A program made the translations under genes and the position numbers. Shown piece by piece: positions 22,301-37,300 of a stretch of 64,000 nt of DNA. How positions within the stretch are numbered: the first letter of the stretch is position 1; each line of letters begins with the position of its first letter. The notes below the pieces were generated by a model, which worked only from the letters and a program-made list of their open reading frames with translations, ran no database searches and was not told where the DNA came from. Source of the DNA: Owenia fusiformis (Eukaryota; Annelida; Polychaeta; Sabellida; Oweniidae); NCBI GenBank assembly GCA_903813345.2, contig CAIIXF020000012.1:16548020-16612019 (forward strand), given 5' to 3'.

Positions 22301-25300
22301 GACCATATTACAGTTTAGTAGCCCCGCCCCCGCGACAGGCACCGGTGACAGTTTGGGTAATAAATCACTTTTGACCTACGCACTGACCTTTCTTCCACCA
22401 ATCAGCCAAATGCGTTCTAATTAAATATGCGCATGTGATTGGTCAATTCCGGGCTCAATGATGATGTCAGAGGGAATGACCATATATAGAGCGTTGGTCA
22501 AATTTGGCCGATGAAAACTGTTTGGCGCGGTGAGTTCATAGGTTTATTTTAGTCAAATGAATGCAAAGGGTAGGGTAAGCTGAGCCTACTTACAATACAC
22601 TGCTGGAAAATAACTCAATTTCTCACTAACCATGTTTACAGGGCATCTATGATCTGGATCATTGGGGAGTATGCTGAGCGTATTGACAACGCTGATGAAC
22701 TACTGGAAAGTTTCTTAGAGGGATTCCAAGATGAGAATGCCCAAGTGCAACTTCAGCTACTCACTGCAATTGTCAAGTTGTTCCTCAAAAGACCCACTGA
22801 TACACAGGAGCTGGTACAGCAAGTTCTTTCTCTAGCTACACAGGTATGAGTTCATTTATATCAGGGTCTAGACTTAAAATTAACGACAAAATACCAAAAT
22901 TCATCATATTGGCATTCATTCCATTGCCCAATAGGCAACTTGTTTTCCAACATAAATGCCAAGAATTTAAAGGGATTGCCAAAGGCTAGCAGCTGTTACT
23001 TTAGCCCATTCATGTTATCAAATTCCATTGTTATTATCTTTTTGTACAGGACAGTGACAACCCAGATTTGAGAGACCGTGGCTACATCTATTGGCGACTC
23101 CTGTCAACAGACCCAGCTGCAGCTAAAGATGTTGTGCTGGCTGAGAAGCCTCTCATATCAGAGGAAACTGACCTGATAGAGCCTACTCTCCTTGATGAGC
23201 TGATCTGTCACATTTCCAGCCTGGCTTCTGTATATCACAAGCCACCCAGTGCATTCGTTGAGGGCCGGCAAGCTGTCAGGAAGGCCTTACCGCCAAGATC
23301 ACAGTCGTAAGTCTACAAATCTTTTATTAGTTATGAATAACACAAGGAGTTTGATATTTTACATTTTAGAAAGGATGAGTCTTGGAATGAGTCTGGGTAT
23401 CGACTTAGAAGATATTGAAAATTGTAATGTCTGAAAAACTAACTCAATCACACATATTATTAAACTTCAATATCTTATCCTTCTTCTGAGATTACAAAAA
23501 TATCAATTTGTATCACAATTGATGAAGAATATTGGCATCAAAGACAGTGCTTGTCACTTTGTCAGAATTGAAAAAAATTCAATGGCAAATATTAAATGAA
23601 TTATTTATACAAAAAGTGTGAAACATATCCTCCAAAACATTGCTTACTTTCTTTGTATAGACATTGAATGGTATTTCTGGATAAGTGAATTGGTGTTTAT
23701 CTGGGTAATCAAGGGATTATAGTCACTCAAAGTAACTGAGCATCCAGTTTTTAGACTTCAATTGTGTTGGTGAAGTTGCACATATTTCAGTCAAATTCAT
23801 GCTGAGCACAACATTTTGGTTTCAATTTTATAATCTCTACACATGACCCTGGTGATGAAGAGTCAGAATCAGTCAAAAAACCTAAACTGGAAAACTGTGC
23901 TCAATGTGAAAACTAAAAGTGAAGCAACTTTTTTTCTGATATTTCTTACATCAAATGGCAGCCATCTTGTTTTTCCCCCTTCAAATTAAACTGGCGGGAA
24001 ATTCAAAAATTTGAAAAAAATTTAATCCTTAAATATTTTTCAAAAATATGATTTTCTCTTTAATTCTTTATGGATCTTAAGTTATTTCTTCTCTATATGT
24101 CATAAATGTTGCCATTGGTGTTTTTTCTATGATAATGACCCTTTTTTATTTATTAATATACTTATTCTGACTCTCAGCAGGGGGTTAATTATGCATCAAA
24201 ACTCATGAAAAAGTAAATATACTTATCAAATATAACTAGGACAGTTATAAAAACCATATTTCACATACATTTGACTGAGAGACCAAAAGGGCATATATCC
24301 AGACACATCCTTTGTAATTTTTAACGCAATTGTAATATTCTTTCTGGGCATTTTAGGATTTCCTTATTTTTGACTATATCATCTTAGGAGGCACATGGAA
24401 CTATTTGATGTGCTGGACCTCAGATATTTCAATGTTGGTACTGCACTCCTTCAACCAAATAATGAATAATTATATTGTAGTGGAGAAGGAGAGGCAGTAC
24501 AGGCTGCACCAGAGGCTCCAGTTGCCCCTCCACAGCCACAAGCTACAGTCATTCCTGGTATGGATTCTCTTACTGGAGACCTGCTAGATCTTGACCTTGG
24601 CGGTCCAAGCACCTACCAGCCTCCAGCAGCTGTGCAACCACAACCAATTGGAGGAGGTTCAATGGATCTGCTTGGAGAGGGACTCGATAGCCTGGTGAGT
24701 GGGTAAAAGTTGCTACTGGTTAGCAATCAACCAATAAATTAATCTGATACAATGAACTGTTCCAATTTGTTTAACTCATTTTTTATAAATATATTTGAAA
24801 ATAAAATGAGTTTGCTTGTCTTATTTGTAACTGGCCCCTAGAACCCACGAAATCATTGCAATTTCCTAGTGAAAAATATACAATCACCATTTTATTGTGC
24901 TTTATTTATATTTCAGCTTGGGCCCAGCCCTGTATCAGGTATGGACATGGGACCTGGCCCTCGTGGTGGAGGCGTTGGGGACTTATTTAGTCTTGCTGGT
25001 CTTGTCCCAACTACATCCTATGTACCACCCCAGGAGACTTGGATAGAGGCAGGAAAATCTAAAGGTAGGTGTGCTTGCGTTGGTATACCTGTGTGTTACA
25101 TTCATCCTTCCATTTTACTTGGAATTGCTGTATTAATTATCCCATCGAACGAAGTTCGGAGGGATATAGGGAACGCCTCCGTCCGTACGCACGTCCGTCC
25201 GGGCAATAACTCAAATACCGTTGGCCCGATTTTGTTCATATTTTGTACACATATATCCTATGGGGGTAGAAGTTCTGCTCGAAAGCCGATTTTCAAAATG

Positions 25301-28300
25301 GCCACTCATTTAAAAATGGCGGCCATTTTAGTGCCGATTTTACAGTAATTTAAGTGCAATATGTAAAACTGTAATAGCAAAATATAGAAGTATTTTACTA
25401 TAACTGGAAAAGTAGTGGAGCGATTTTGTTCATATTTGGGATGTGAATATTATAAAGAAAAAGCATATTACTTCTTCTGATGACAACTTGGCGAGTGAGC
25501 AACCATTTTGAAAATGGTGGCCTTTGTTATGTGTGTTATTTTATGATATTTGCTATATATTTCGTTTGTAAAAATGCCAGCCATTTCTGTTTGATGGGAT
25601 TCGCTATGCTTTGGCGTTGCCGTTGTTCTGGTTGTATGTTATCATGATTTCCATAAGTAACACTATTGCGGCGTTACTTGCAGTGGCAAAGGGCCACATA
25701 TGCTAATTTCATTCAGTTCAAATTGTTATTGCACTGTACACATTTGTGTTCTTGTTCTCATCTTGGGCTCTGGAGTACAATAATTTATATGTTGAAGAAT
25801 ATATGAGTTATGGATGTGGATTGTTCATAGGTATGGAAGTGAATGGTACATTCTCCAGGAAAAACAACCAAGCTTGCATGGAGCTGACCTTTACTAACAA
25901 GGCTATGTCTCCTATGGCTGGTTTTGCTGTACAGTTCAATAAGAACAGGTAAGATGAATAAAAAAAATAACAGGAGTACCTGTTCCATATTTGTTTGTTC
26001 ATTCCCATTTGGTTCCTCCATTCTCTGTTTCTTCACATTCAGTGTTCTTTCAGGGATATTTCTCAAGTTTGTTCAGAATTCTTATTTTCACAGTTTAGAC
26101 CAAATTTAGTTGAGAAGGGTCGGTCACGGTTTGGTTCGGTTCGATTCGTTACGATTCTCGGTTTTTGTTTTCGGTTCGGTCGGTTCTTCAAATCATTTAC
26201 TTAATAAAGTGGGCCTCATAAATTGCAATTGATGCTACAAATATGGCAACATAAAAAGGTGTTTCACTTTTATTTTGTATTATTAGGTGATACGATTTAA
26301 TTTTCAATCTTAAAAATGATCAAATTGGAATCGTGATAGCTGATAATCATTGAATATTTATGGAATTAAATAAAGAATTGAACTATTTGTAGCTGGCTAT
26401 CAAAGCAGCTTGCCCCATATTAGATGGGCGGATTCCTTTTTAAACTGGGTCTGGTTGGGTAAGACCTTTCAATATGTTTTCCCACGGTAGATGTGCTTCT
26501 TGAAAATTGAAATTATATGGATAGTACAGATGTCCTTCAGTTGGGAATAACAGTGCAGTGGGTAGGGGGGGGGGGGTGTTTAACCAAATTCTCACGCTAA
26601 GTTAGGACCTGGGGCAGGACACATGAAAAAGTGTATATATCAGTCATAAAAATGTTACTATGAGTGGGTAATAGAAGGAATGGATTGAAGTCTAATAAAG
26701 ATAGCAGTCTAATATTAAAATTAGGTCTAAAAGATTTTATTTGACTATTTACAAAAAGTTTCAATCACAAAAATTGGAAACCTGCAGCGTATTTCAATGT
26801 CGTGTTGCACAGCCAACATAGGGTAGACGTATTCTCCTTGGAGAAACCAAATATTTCCAAACATCCAACTTAGGCATCGTGGGGAAAGGTTCTATTATGG
26901 TTTTACTAGCTCTTTGCCTAAAACATTGAAAACTGTCCACCTTAGTGTTTCCGTGCGAAATGAATTCACGCTCGCAAATAGAATTATGTTCCCCCAAGAC
27001 GTGGAAGCACAATGAAATATCCAAGGAGACAATTTTATTACCCAATGGATATCGTTTAAAGTTGTTCAATTGTCGTTTAAATGGTACTTTCATTCGCTAT
27101 TTAGATAGAGCTGTAATTATTTGCGCAAAAATTGGGATTCATGTTACCACGGTGGGGATTGTCATCACGTGACCTTCGTAATTGATGGTGTCTGAACAAG
27201 CTGTACGATTTTCTCGATTAAGCCAGATAAATGAATATTTTTCATATTTATATTTTGTTAACAGCGTCAAATTTCTCCCCACTTATGTATACTATCTCAG
27301 TCTTTGAAATGAACATAAATTGACAAGCAGAGGACGCATATTATTTGAGACATGACTGTTTTTCGTTTCGAAAAATGATGGTGTCTGAACAACTATAAAA
27401 TTCTGTATGATGGTGTCTGTACAAATTTTTGAATACACGACATGGATACCAGTCTCCATATGTTTTCATGTGTAATTGTTTATTATATACGAGGCATTCC
27501 TGTACTTTCGTATATTCAAGGCTTTGTATAAAAACCTAGTACCTCGTACCCACGTCCCGACCCACGTACGTGGGGCATGATACAGTCTTTGAAGGGTTCA
27601 ATTTTTTAAATATAAGATCATTCAATCTTCGTCTATGCTGAATTGTAAATGCATTAGTGCACGTCGAAAAAAGGCAAACGCATTCCGTTCGGACTTTTCA
27701 CGCGAGTTTAGTTTTTATGGTTCCTTTATTTAAACAGTCTTAATATACAGCATAAACAGGGCCTAAGCCAAAGCATTATTGGCCCTGTGGGTAACATCAT
27801 TTGAATTTACATAAAAGGTGGCTCTCCTGTTTGGAGAAATGAACTGATTGTTTTGACTAATCATAAATACATGTTATTTTAGACAATTTCTATTATCTTA
27901 CAAAGAAAATCTGTAAAAGATTTAAAAACTAGACCTTTAATAGAATTATTCAATGAAATGTCACCAAACGCGAGTTCCGTATGTCACGCATTTCCTTTGA
28001 AATATGTGTATACTTGTATGTCGAGCATTTTCTTCGAAATATTTTGTACCATTTTGGATGTTGACTATACTCGTGCTACAAATGTACAAAGTGGATTAAG
28101 AATATAACTATACAATTGAATAATAACTCAAGGGAAATTGGTAACCTGCCTAGAATGTCAAGATAACCCTTAGGAAAAAACCCATGTTTTTACATGCCTG
28201 GCGAAAGATGGCACATGTTCTTACTTTACTTCACTTTAATTCGCTTCATTTTGCCCCATGTGTGGCGTGGCATGTTGTTGTAAAAACAAGAGATGGCACT

Positions 28301-31300
28301 CTTGATTTTACTCCACTTTTACACGGGGCAAACTGTGGCAGAACATGAACAATGTGGCAAAATCATGTAACTCTTGTCTTGGTTTTACATGACTCCGCCA
28401 TGTTTTTCCCACTGTGTTTAAGTATGGGGAATCGTGGTTACATGAATTAACATGAAATGTAGTACATTTTAGAGAAAATAGAGGGACTTACTTATGCTCC
28501 TTAATTCACCTGGTTAGATGTTTTTATTTCATTCTATTTTTACTATTTTACATTTCTGACAGTTTTTAGGCATTAAGGAGCCCTAACCAAATAAACTATG
28601 AAAAGGCATATTTTCTTTTGGAAACCAACTTCTCGAGTAAATCATATTTTTATATTCTAAAACTGCATCCATGAACCTGTAGTTAAAGCTGTATATAGTA
28701 GAAAATTGAACCTGTAGTAAGTAATTGAACCTATAGTTGAACCTGTACTTGAGAGTTTTACATGTAATTGAATTGAAACTATAGTTAAACCCGTAGTTGA
28801 GAGTTTTACATGTAATTAAATAGAACCTATAGTTGAACCTGTAGTTGAGAGTTTAACATGTAATTGAATTGAACCTATAGTTAAACCCGTAGTTGAGAGT
28901 TTTACATGTTATTCAATAAATCTATAGTTGGACCCGTAGTTGAGATTTTTATATGTAATTGAATAGAACCTATAGTTGAACCTATAGTTGAACCTGTAGT
29001 TGAGAGCTTTACATGTAATTGAATTGAACCTATAGTTGAACCTGTAGTTGAGAGTTTAACATGTAATTGAATTGAAACTATAGTTAAACCCGTAGTTGAG
29101 AGTTTTACATGTTATTCAATGAACCTATCGTTGAACCCGTAGTTGAGATTTTTACATGTAATTGAATAGAACCTATAGTTGAACCCGTAGTTGAGAGTTT
29201 AATATCTAATTGAATTGAAACTATAGTTAAACCCGTAGTTGAGAGTTTTACATGTTATTCAATAAACCTATAATTGAACCTATAGTTTGTCAGTTTAGTT
29301 GAAAATAGAACCTATAGTTTAACCCGTAGTTTAGAGTTTTACATTTAATTGAACTGAACCTATAGTTGAACCTGTAGTTGAGAGTTTTACATGTTATTCA
29401 ATGAACCTATAATTGAACCTATAGTTTGTCAGTTTAATTGAAAATAGAATTATAGTTGAACCCATAGTTTAGAGTTTTACATTTAACTGAATAGAACCTA
29501 TAGTTGAACCTGTAGTTGAGAGTTTTACATGTTATTCAATGAACCTATAATTGAACCTATAGTTTGTCAGTTTAGTTGAAAATAGAACCTAGTATAGTTG
29601 AACCTGTAGTTTAGAGTTTTACATTTAACTGAATAGAACCTATAGTTGAACCCGTAGTTGAGTTTTACATGTTATTCAATGAACCTATAATTGAACCTAT
29701 AGTTTGTCAGTTTAGTTGAAAATAGAACCTATAGTTGAACCCATAGTTTAGAATTTTACATTTAACTGAATAGAACCTATAGTTGAACCTGTAGTTGAGA
29801 GTTTTACATGTTATTCAATGAACCTATAATTGAACCTATAGTTTGTCAGTTTAGTTGAAAATAGAACCTATAGTTGAACCCGTAGTTTAGAGTTTTACAT
29901 TTAACTGAATAGAACCTATAGTTGAACCCGTAGTTGAGAGTTTTACATATTATTCAATGAACCTATAATTGAACCTATAGTTTGTCAGTTTAGTTGAAAA
30001 TAGAACCTATAGTTGAACCCGTAGTTGAGAGATTTACATGTTATTCTATGAACCTATAGTTGAACCCGTAGTTGAGATTTTTACATGTTATTCAATGAAC
30101 CTATAATTGAACCCGTAGTTGAGAGTTTTACATATTATTCAATGAACCTATAATTGAACCTATAGTTTGTCAGTTTAGTTGAAAATAGAACCTATAGTTG
30201 AACCCGTAGTTGAGAGATTTACATGTTATTCTATGAACCTATAGTTGAACCCGTAGTTGAGAGTTTTACATATTATTCAATGAACCTATAATTGAACCTA
30301 TAGTTTGTCAGTTTAGTTGAAAATAGAACCTATAGTTGAACCCGTAGTTGAGAGTTTTACATGTTATTCAATGAATCTATAATTGAACCCGTAGTTGAGA
30401 GTTTTACATCTAACTGAATAGAACCTATAGTTGAACCTGTAGTTGAGAGTTTTACATGTTATTCAATGAACCTATAATTGAACCCGTAGTTGAGATTTTT
30501 ACATGTAATTGAATAGAACCTATAGTTGAACCCGTAGTTGAGATTTTTACATGTTATTCAATGAACCTATAATTGAACCTATAGTTTGTCAGTTTAGTTG
30601 AAAATAGAACGTATAGTTGAACCCGTAGTTTAGAGTTTTACATTTAACTGAATAGAACCTATAGTTGAACCCGTAGTTGAGAGTTTTACATGTTATTCAA
30701 TGAACCTATAATTGAACCTATAGTTTGTCAGTTTAGTTGAAAATAGAACCTATAGTTGAACCCGTAGTTTAGAGTTTTACATTTAACTGAATAAAACCTA
30801 TAGTTGAACCGGTAGTTGAGAGTTTTACATGTTATACAATGAACCTATAATTAAACTTATAGTTTGTCAGTTTAGTTGAAAATAGAACCTATAGTTGAAC
30901 CCGTAGTTTAGAGTTTTACATTTAATTGAATAGAAACTATAGTTGAACCCTTAGTTGAGAGTTTTACATGTTATTCAATGAACCTATAATTGAACCTATA
31001 GTTTATCAGTTTAGTTGAAAATAAAACCCATAGTTGAACCCGTAGTTGAGAGATTTACATGTTATTCTATGAACCTATAGTTGAACCCGTAGTTGACCCT
31101 GTAGTTTAGAGTTTAAGAGTTTAAAAATTCATGTTTCATCACAACCATAAATAACAATTTTCAATTCGATTACATGTTAATCTCTCCCAACTACGGGTTC
31201 AACTATAGGTTCAATTCGATTACATGTAAAACCCTCAACTATGGGTTCAACTATAGGTTCAATTCAATTACATGTAAAACTCTCAACTACGGGTTCAACT

Positions 31301-34300
31301 ATAGGTTCAATTCAATTATATGTATAACTCTCAACTGCGGGTTCTATTTTCAACTAAACTGGAAAACTACAGGTTCAATTACACAGATGCGAGTAGGTAG
31401 TTACCAGGTTCTCCACCAGGTGGCTGATTCGGGGGAATTAACATGGCAGGGTATTACAAAATTCCCTTAAACTTGAATATGCAGCAGTTTTAGTGGTTCA
31501 TTTTTCATATTATCTTTATGTATCTGATAGTTATACAAATTAAAATATGTCCAGTAAAAGGAAATATCATCTGCCCAACAGAAGAAAAGATATTTCACTT
31601 TTTGTGGTTTTACAACATGGGGTCTATGGGGAATCTCCCTGACCTAGAAGTCACATTTCCAAAGAAAATTAAATTTTCAAAGTTGATAAACACTTTTCAA
31701 AACCACATTTCTAAATGTAATTTTACATGTAGATTCCAAATATGACATCAGTTTGAATTTTAATGACGTAAATCAAGATTATTTCAACTCGCATCTGGGA
31801 TATTAAATAACAAGTTAGCTTCAAACTACGGGTTAAACTATAGGTTCAATTGAGTAATGAAATAATTTAGTGCAACAGAAACAGCTGCAATTATGTGATT
31901 TATCTGTAATTATTAATTTGGAGAAAAAACATTTGCAACATATTTTCTCTGATTTACATAGAGTTATTCCTTATATTTCATGTAAAATGTGGACATTGAG
32001 AAGAATATATAAGAAACTTGTGGGCAAATGGAGCAAAGTAAAGCAAAAACTGAAAAAGTTCATGCATTTCATGGCAAAGTGTGGCGGCTAAATAAACAAA
32101 TGCCAATTAAGAAAAGTAAACAAGTAAACAAACTCAGTAGGATATTTTGCTTAAATTTTGGCATATTAACATGTTATCTTGCAGTGTGAATTTGATCAGA
32201 TTAGAAAATAATAAATTGCTATTTTAAGAAATTAATAAAAACATTTTTCTTGTTCCAGTAGAATTATTGGTCTAAAATTGAAATAATTGAACAATTAAAA
32301 AAAAATGTAATGACTCAGTTTAAATGTCCAAAGATTGACTGAAAGCATCAAGGTTCAGTTGAATAATGTCATTCACTTAAAACTACAGTTAGTACGTTAA
32401 ACCCTCAACTACGGGTTCAACTATAGGTTCAATTTGATTACATGTAAAACTCTCAACTAAGGGTTAACCTACAGGTTCAATTCGATTACATGTAAATCTC
32501 TCCCAACTACGGGTTCAACTATAGGTTCAATTCGATAACATGTAAAACCCTCAACTACAGGTTCAACTATAGGTTCAATTCAATTACATGTAAAACTCTC
32601 AACTACGGGTTCAACTATAGGTTCAATTCAATTATACGTAAAACTCTCAACTACGGGTTCAACTATAGGTTCTATTTTGAACTAAACTGGCAAACTACAG
32701 GTTCAATTAAATAACAAGTCAGCTTCAAACTACGGGTTCAACTATAGGTTCAATTGAGTAATATGTAGAATCATAAACTACGATTGAACAATTAAAAGAA
32801 AAATGTAAAGACTCAGTTTAAATGTCCAAAGATTGACTGAAAGCATCAAGGTTCAGTTGAATAATGCCATTCACCTAAAACTACAGTTAATACGTTAAAC
32901 CTTCAACTACGGGTCAACTATAGGTTCAATTTGATTACATGTAAAACTCTCAACTAAGGGTTCAACTATAGGCCAATTCAATTATATGTAAAACTCTCAA
33001 CTACGGGTTCTATTTTCAACTAAACTGGCAAACTACAGGTTCAATTAAATAACAAGTTAGCTTCAAACTACAGGTTCAACTATAGGTTCAATTGAGTAAT
33101 ATGTAGAACCATTAACTACGGGTTTAACTATAGGTTCAATTCGATTACATGTAAAACTCTCTCTCAACTAAAGGTTCAACTATAGGTTCAATTGAACATG
33201 GGTTAATATGGGTTCAACTGTATTCCATTACATGTAAAACTCTCAACTACGGATTCAAATTTAACTAAAGATTAATGTTAAGGGGTGCATCAGTGTTAAA
33301 TGATATTTTTTTTCTCTATAGTATTACAAGTAATGAAATAATTTAGTGTATCAGAAACAGCTTCAATTATGTGATTTATCTGTAATTATTAATTTGGAGA
33401 AAAAACACTTGCAACATATTTTCTCTGATTTACATAGAGTTATTCCTTATATTTCATGTAAAATTTCGACATTGAGAAGAATTTATAAGAAACTTGTGGG
33501 CAAATGGGGCAAAGTAAAGCAAAAACTGAAAAAGTTCATGCATTTCATGGCAAAGTGTGGCGGCTAAATAAACAAATGCCAATTAAGAAAAGTAAACAAG
33601 TAAACAAACTCAGTAGGATATTTTGTTTGAATTTTGGCATATTAACATGTTAACTTGAAGTGTGAATTTGATCAGATTAGAAAATAATAAATTGCTATTT
33701 TAAGAAATTAATAAAAACATTTTTCTTGTTCCAGTAGAATTATTGGTCTAAAATTGAAATAATTGAACAATTAAAAAAAAATGTAATGACTCAGTTTAAA
33801 TGTCCAAAGATTGACTGAAAGCGTCAAGGTTCAGTTGAATAATGTCATTCACTTAAAACTACAGTTAGTACGTTAAACGCTCAACTACGGGTTCAACTAT
33901 AGGTTCAATTTGATTACATGTAAAACTCTCAACTAAGGGTTAACCTATAGGTTCAATTCGATTACATGTAAAACTCTCCCAACTACGGGTTCAACTATAG
34001 GTTCAATTCGATTACATGTAAAACCCTCAACTACAGGTTCAACTATAGGTTCAATAGTATAGTTTCCATATAGCTTTTGAAATCTCGCTAAATCTCGTTT
34101 TTCGTGAGATTTTAAGAGACTTGCATATTAGACCTCTAATGACTTACATTACCTTCTTTTAAATGGTATATTTGAATTCAGTGGAATGTTTTCTCCTAAA
34201 ATAGCTTTGATTTACACAGTTATGTAATTTGAATAATTTTCTATGACAATTTAAAAAAAGTTGGGCCAAATGTCCATAGATGCAATGCTGATTATTTGTA

Positions 34301-37300
34301 TGTCAATCAACATTAGCATGTTTAATCACAACATGTTCATAAACAGGGTCATCATGTGGTATATCATTCAAGTTTTATACAGATTCAACAAACACACTTT
34401 GATAAATCATGAAATTAAGCCACTTTTCCAAGATTTTAGCATGTAAGTGAATGGAGCTCTAGCCAGAGTTAAAAGCTGAATAAAAGATGGCAGCACGAGA
34501 TTTCATTGATTTTTCTGCTATTTAGAAACTATCCTATTCAATTACATGTAAAACTCTCAACTACGGGTTCAACTATAGGTTCAATTCAATTATATGTAAA
34601 ACTCTCAACTACGGGTTCAACTATAGGTTCTATTTTCAACTAAACTGGCAAAGTACAGGTTCAATTAAATAACAAGTTAGCTTCAAACTACGGGTTCAAC
34701 TATAGGTTCAATTGAGTAATATGTAGAATCATAAACTACGATTGAACAATTAAAAGAAAAATGTAATGACTCAGTTTAAATGTCCAAAGATTGACTGAAA
34801 GCATCAAGGTTCAGTTGAATAATGCCATTCACCTAAAACTACAGTTAATACATTAAACCCTCAACTATGAATTCAACTATAGGTTAAATTTGATTACATG
34901 TAAAACTCTCAACTAAGGGTTAACCTATAGGTTCAATTCGATTACATGTAAAACTCTCCCAACTACAGGTTCAACTATAGGTTCAATTCAATTACATGTA
35001 AAACTCTCAACTACGGGTTCAACTATAGGTCAATTCAATTATATGTAAAACTCTCAACTACGGGTTCTATTTTCAACTAAACTGGCAAACTACAGGTTCA
35101 ATTAAATAACAAGTTAGCTTCAAACTACAGGTTCAACTATAGGTTCAATTGAGTAATATGTAGAACCATTAACTACGGGTTTAACTATAGGTTCAATTCG
35201 ATTACATGTAAAACTCTCTCTCAACTAAAGGTTCAACTATAGGTTCAATTGAACATGGGTTAATATGGGTTCAACTGTATTCCATTACATGTAAAACTCT
35301 CAACTACGGATTCAAATTTAACTCAAGATTAATGTTTAGGGGTGCATCAGTGTTAAATGATATTTTTTTTCTCTATAGTATTACAAGTAATGAAATAATT
35401 TAGTGTATCAGAAACAGCTTCAATTATGTGATTTATCTGTAATTATTAATTTGGAGAAAAAACACTTGCAACATATTTTCTCTGATTTATATAGAGTTAT
35501 TCCTTATATTTCATGTAAAATGTGGACATTTAGAAGAATATATAAGAAACTTGTGGGCAAATGGAGCAAAGTAAAGCAAAAACTGAAAAAGTTCATTCAT
35601 TTCATGGCAAAGTGTGGCGGCTAAATAAACAAATGCCAATTAAGAAAAGTAAACAAGTAAACAAACTCAGTAGGATATTTTGTTTAAATTTTGGCATACT
35701 CACATGTTAACTTGCAGTGTAAATTTGATCAGATTAGAAAATAATAAATTGCTATGTTAAGAAATTAAAAAAAAATATTTTTCTTGTTCCAGTAGAATTA
35801 TTGGTCAAAAAATTGAAATATATGAACAATTAAAATAAAAATGTAATGACTCAGTTTAAATGTTCAAAAATTGACTGAAAGCATCAAGGTTCAGTTGAAT
35901 AATGTCATTCACTTAAAACTACAGTTAGTACGTTAAACCCTCAACTACGGGTTCAACTATAGGTTCAATTTGATTACATGTAAAACTCTCAACTAAGGGT
36001 TAACCTATAGGTTCAATTCGATTACATGTAAAACTCTCCCAACTACGGGTTCAACTATGGGTTCAACTATGGGTTCAAATTTCAACTAAACTGACAATCT
36101 ACAGGTTCAATTAAATAACAAGCTAGCTTCAAACTACGAGTTCAACTATAGATTAAATATTCAACTTAATGACAAAGTACAGGTTCAGCTATAGGTTTAA
36201 TTCTATTATATGTTAAACTATCAACTACGGTTTAAACTATAGGTTCCATTTTCAGCTAAATTGACAAAATACATGTAAAGGCCTCAGATGTGGGTTTAAC
36301 TATAGGTTCAGTTCAATTATATGTTTAACTCTCAACTAGAGGTTCAACTATATGTTCCATTCAATTACATGTAAAACCCTCAACTATGGGTTCAACTATA
36401 GGTTCAATTCGATAACATGTAAAACCCTCAACTATGGGTTCAACTATAGGTTCAATTCAATTACATGTAAAACTCTCAACTACGGGTTCAACTAAAGGTT
36501 CAATTCAATGAATTATATGTAAAACTCTCAACTACGGGTTCAACTGGGGATTCTATTTTCAACTGGCAAACTACAGGTTCAATTAAATAACAAGTTAGCT
36601 TCAAATGATGTGTTCAACTATAGGTTCTATTTTCAATTAAACTGGCAAACTACAGGTTCAATTAAATAACAATTTAGCTTCAAACTACGGGTTCAACTAT
36701 AGGTTCAATTGAATAAGATGTAGAACCATTAACTACAGGTTTAACTAAAGGTTCATTGAATAACATGTAAAACTCTCAACTACGGGTTCAACTATAGTTT
36801 CGATTCATTTACATGTAAAACTCTCAACTACGGGTTCAACTATAGGTTCCATTCAATTACATGTAAAAATCACAACTACGGGTCCAACTATAGGTTCATT
36901 GAATAACATGTAAAACTCTGAACTACAGGTTCAACTAGAGGTTCTGTTCAATTAAATGTAAAACTCTAAACTACAGGTTCAACTATAGGTTCTATTTTCA
37001 ACTAAACTGACAAACTATAGGTTCAATTGTAGGTTCATTGAATAACATGTAAAACTCTCAACTAAGGGTTCAACTATAGGTTCTTTTCAATTAAATGTAA
37101 AACTCTAAACTACGGGTTCAAGTATAGGTTCTATTTTCAACTAAACTGACAAACTATAGGTTCAATTATAGGTTCATTGAATAACATGTAAAACTCTCAA
37201 CTACGGGTTTAACTATTGTTTCAATTCAATTACATGTTAAACTCTCAACTAAGGGTTCAACTATAGGTTCTATTCAATTACATGTAAAAATCTCAACTAC

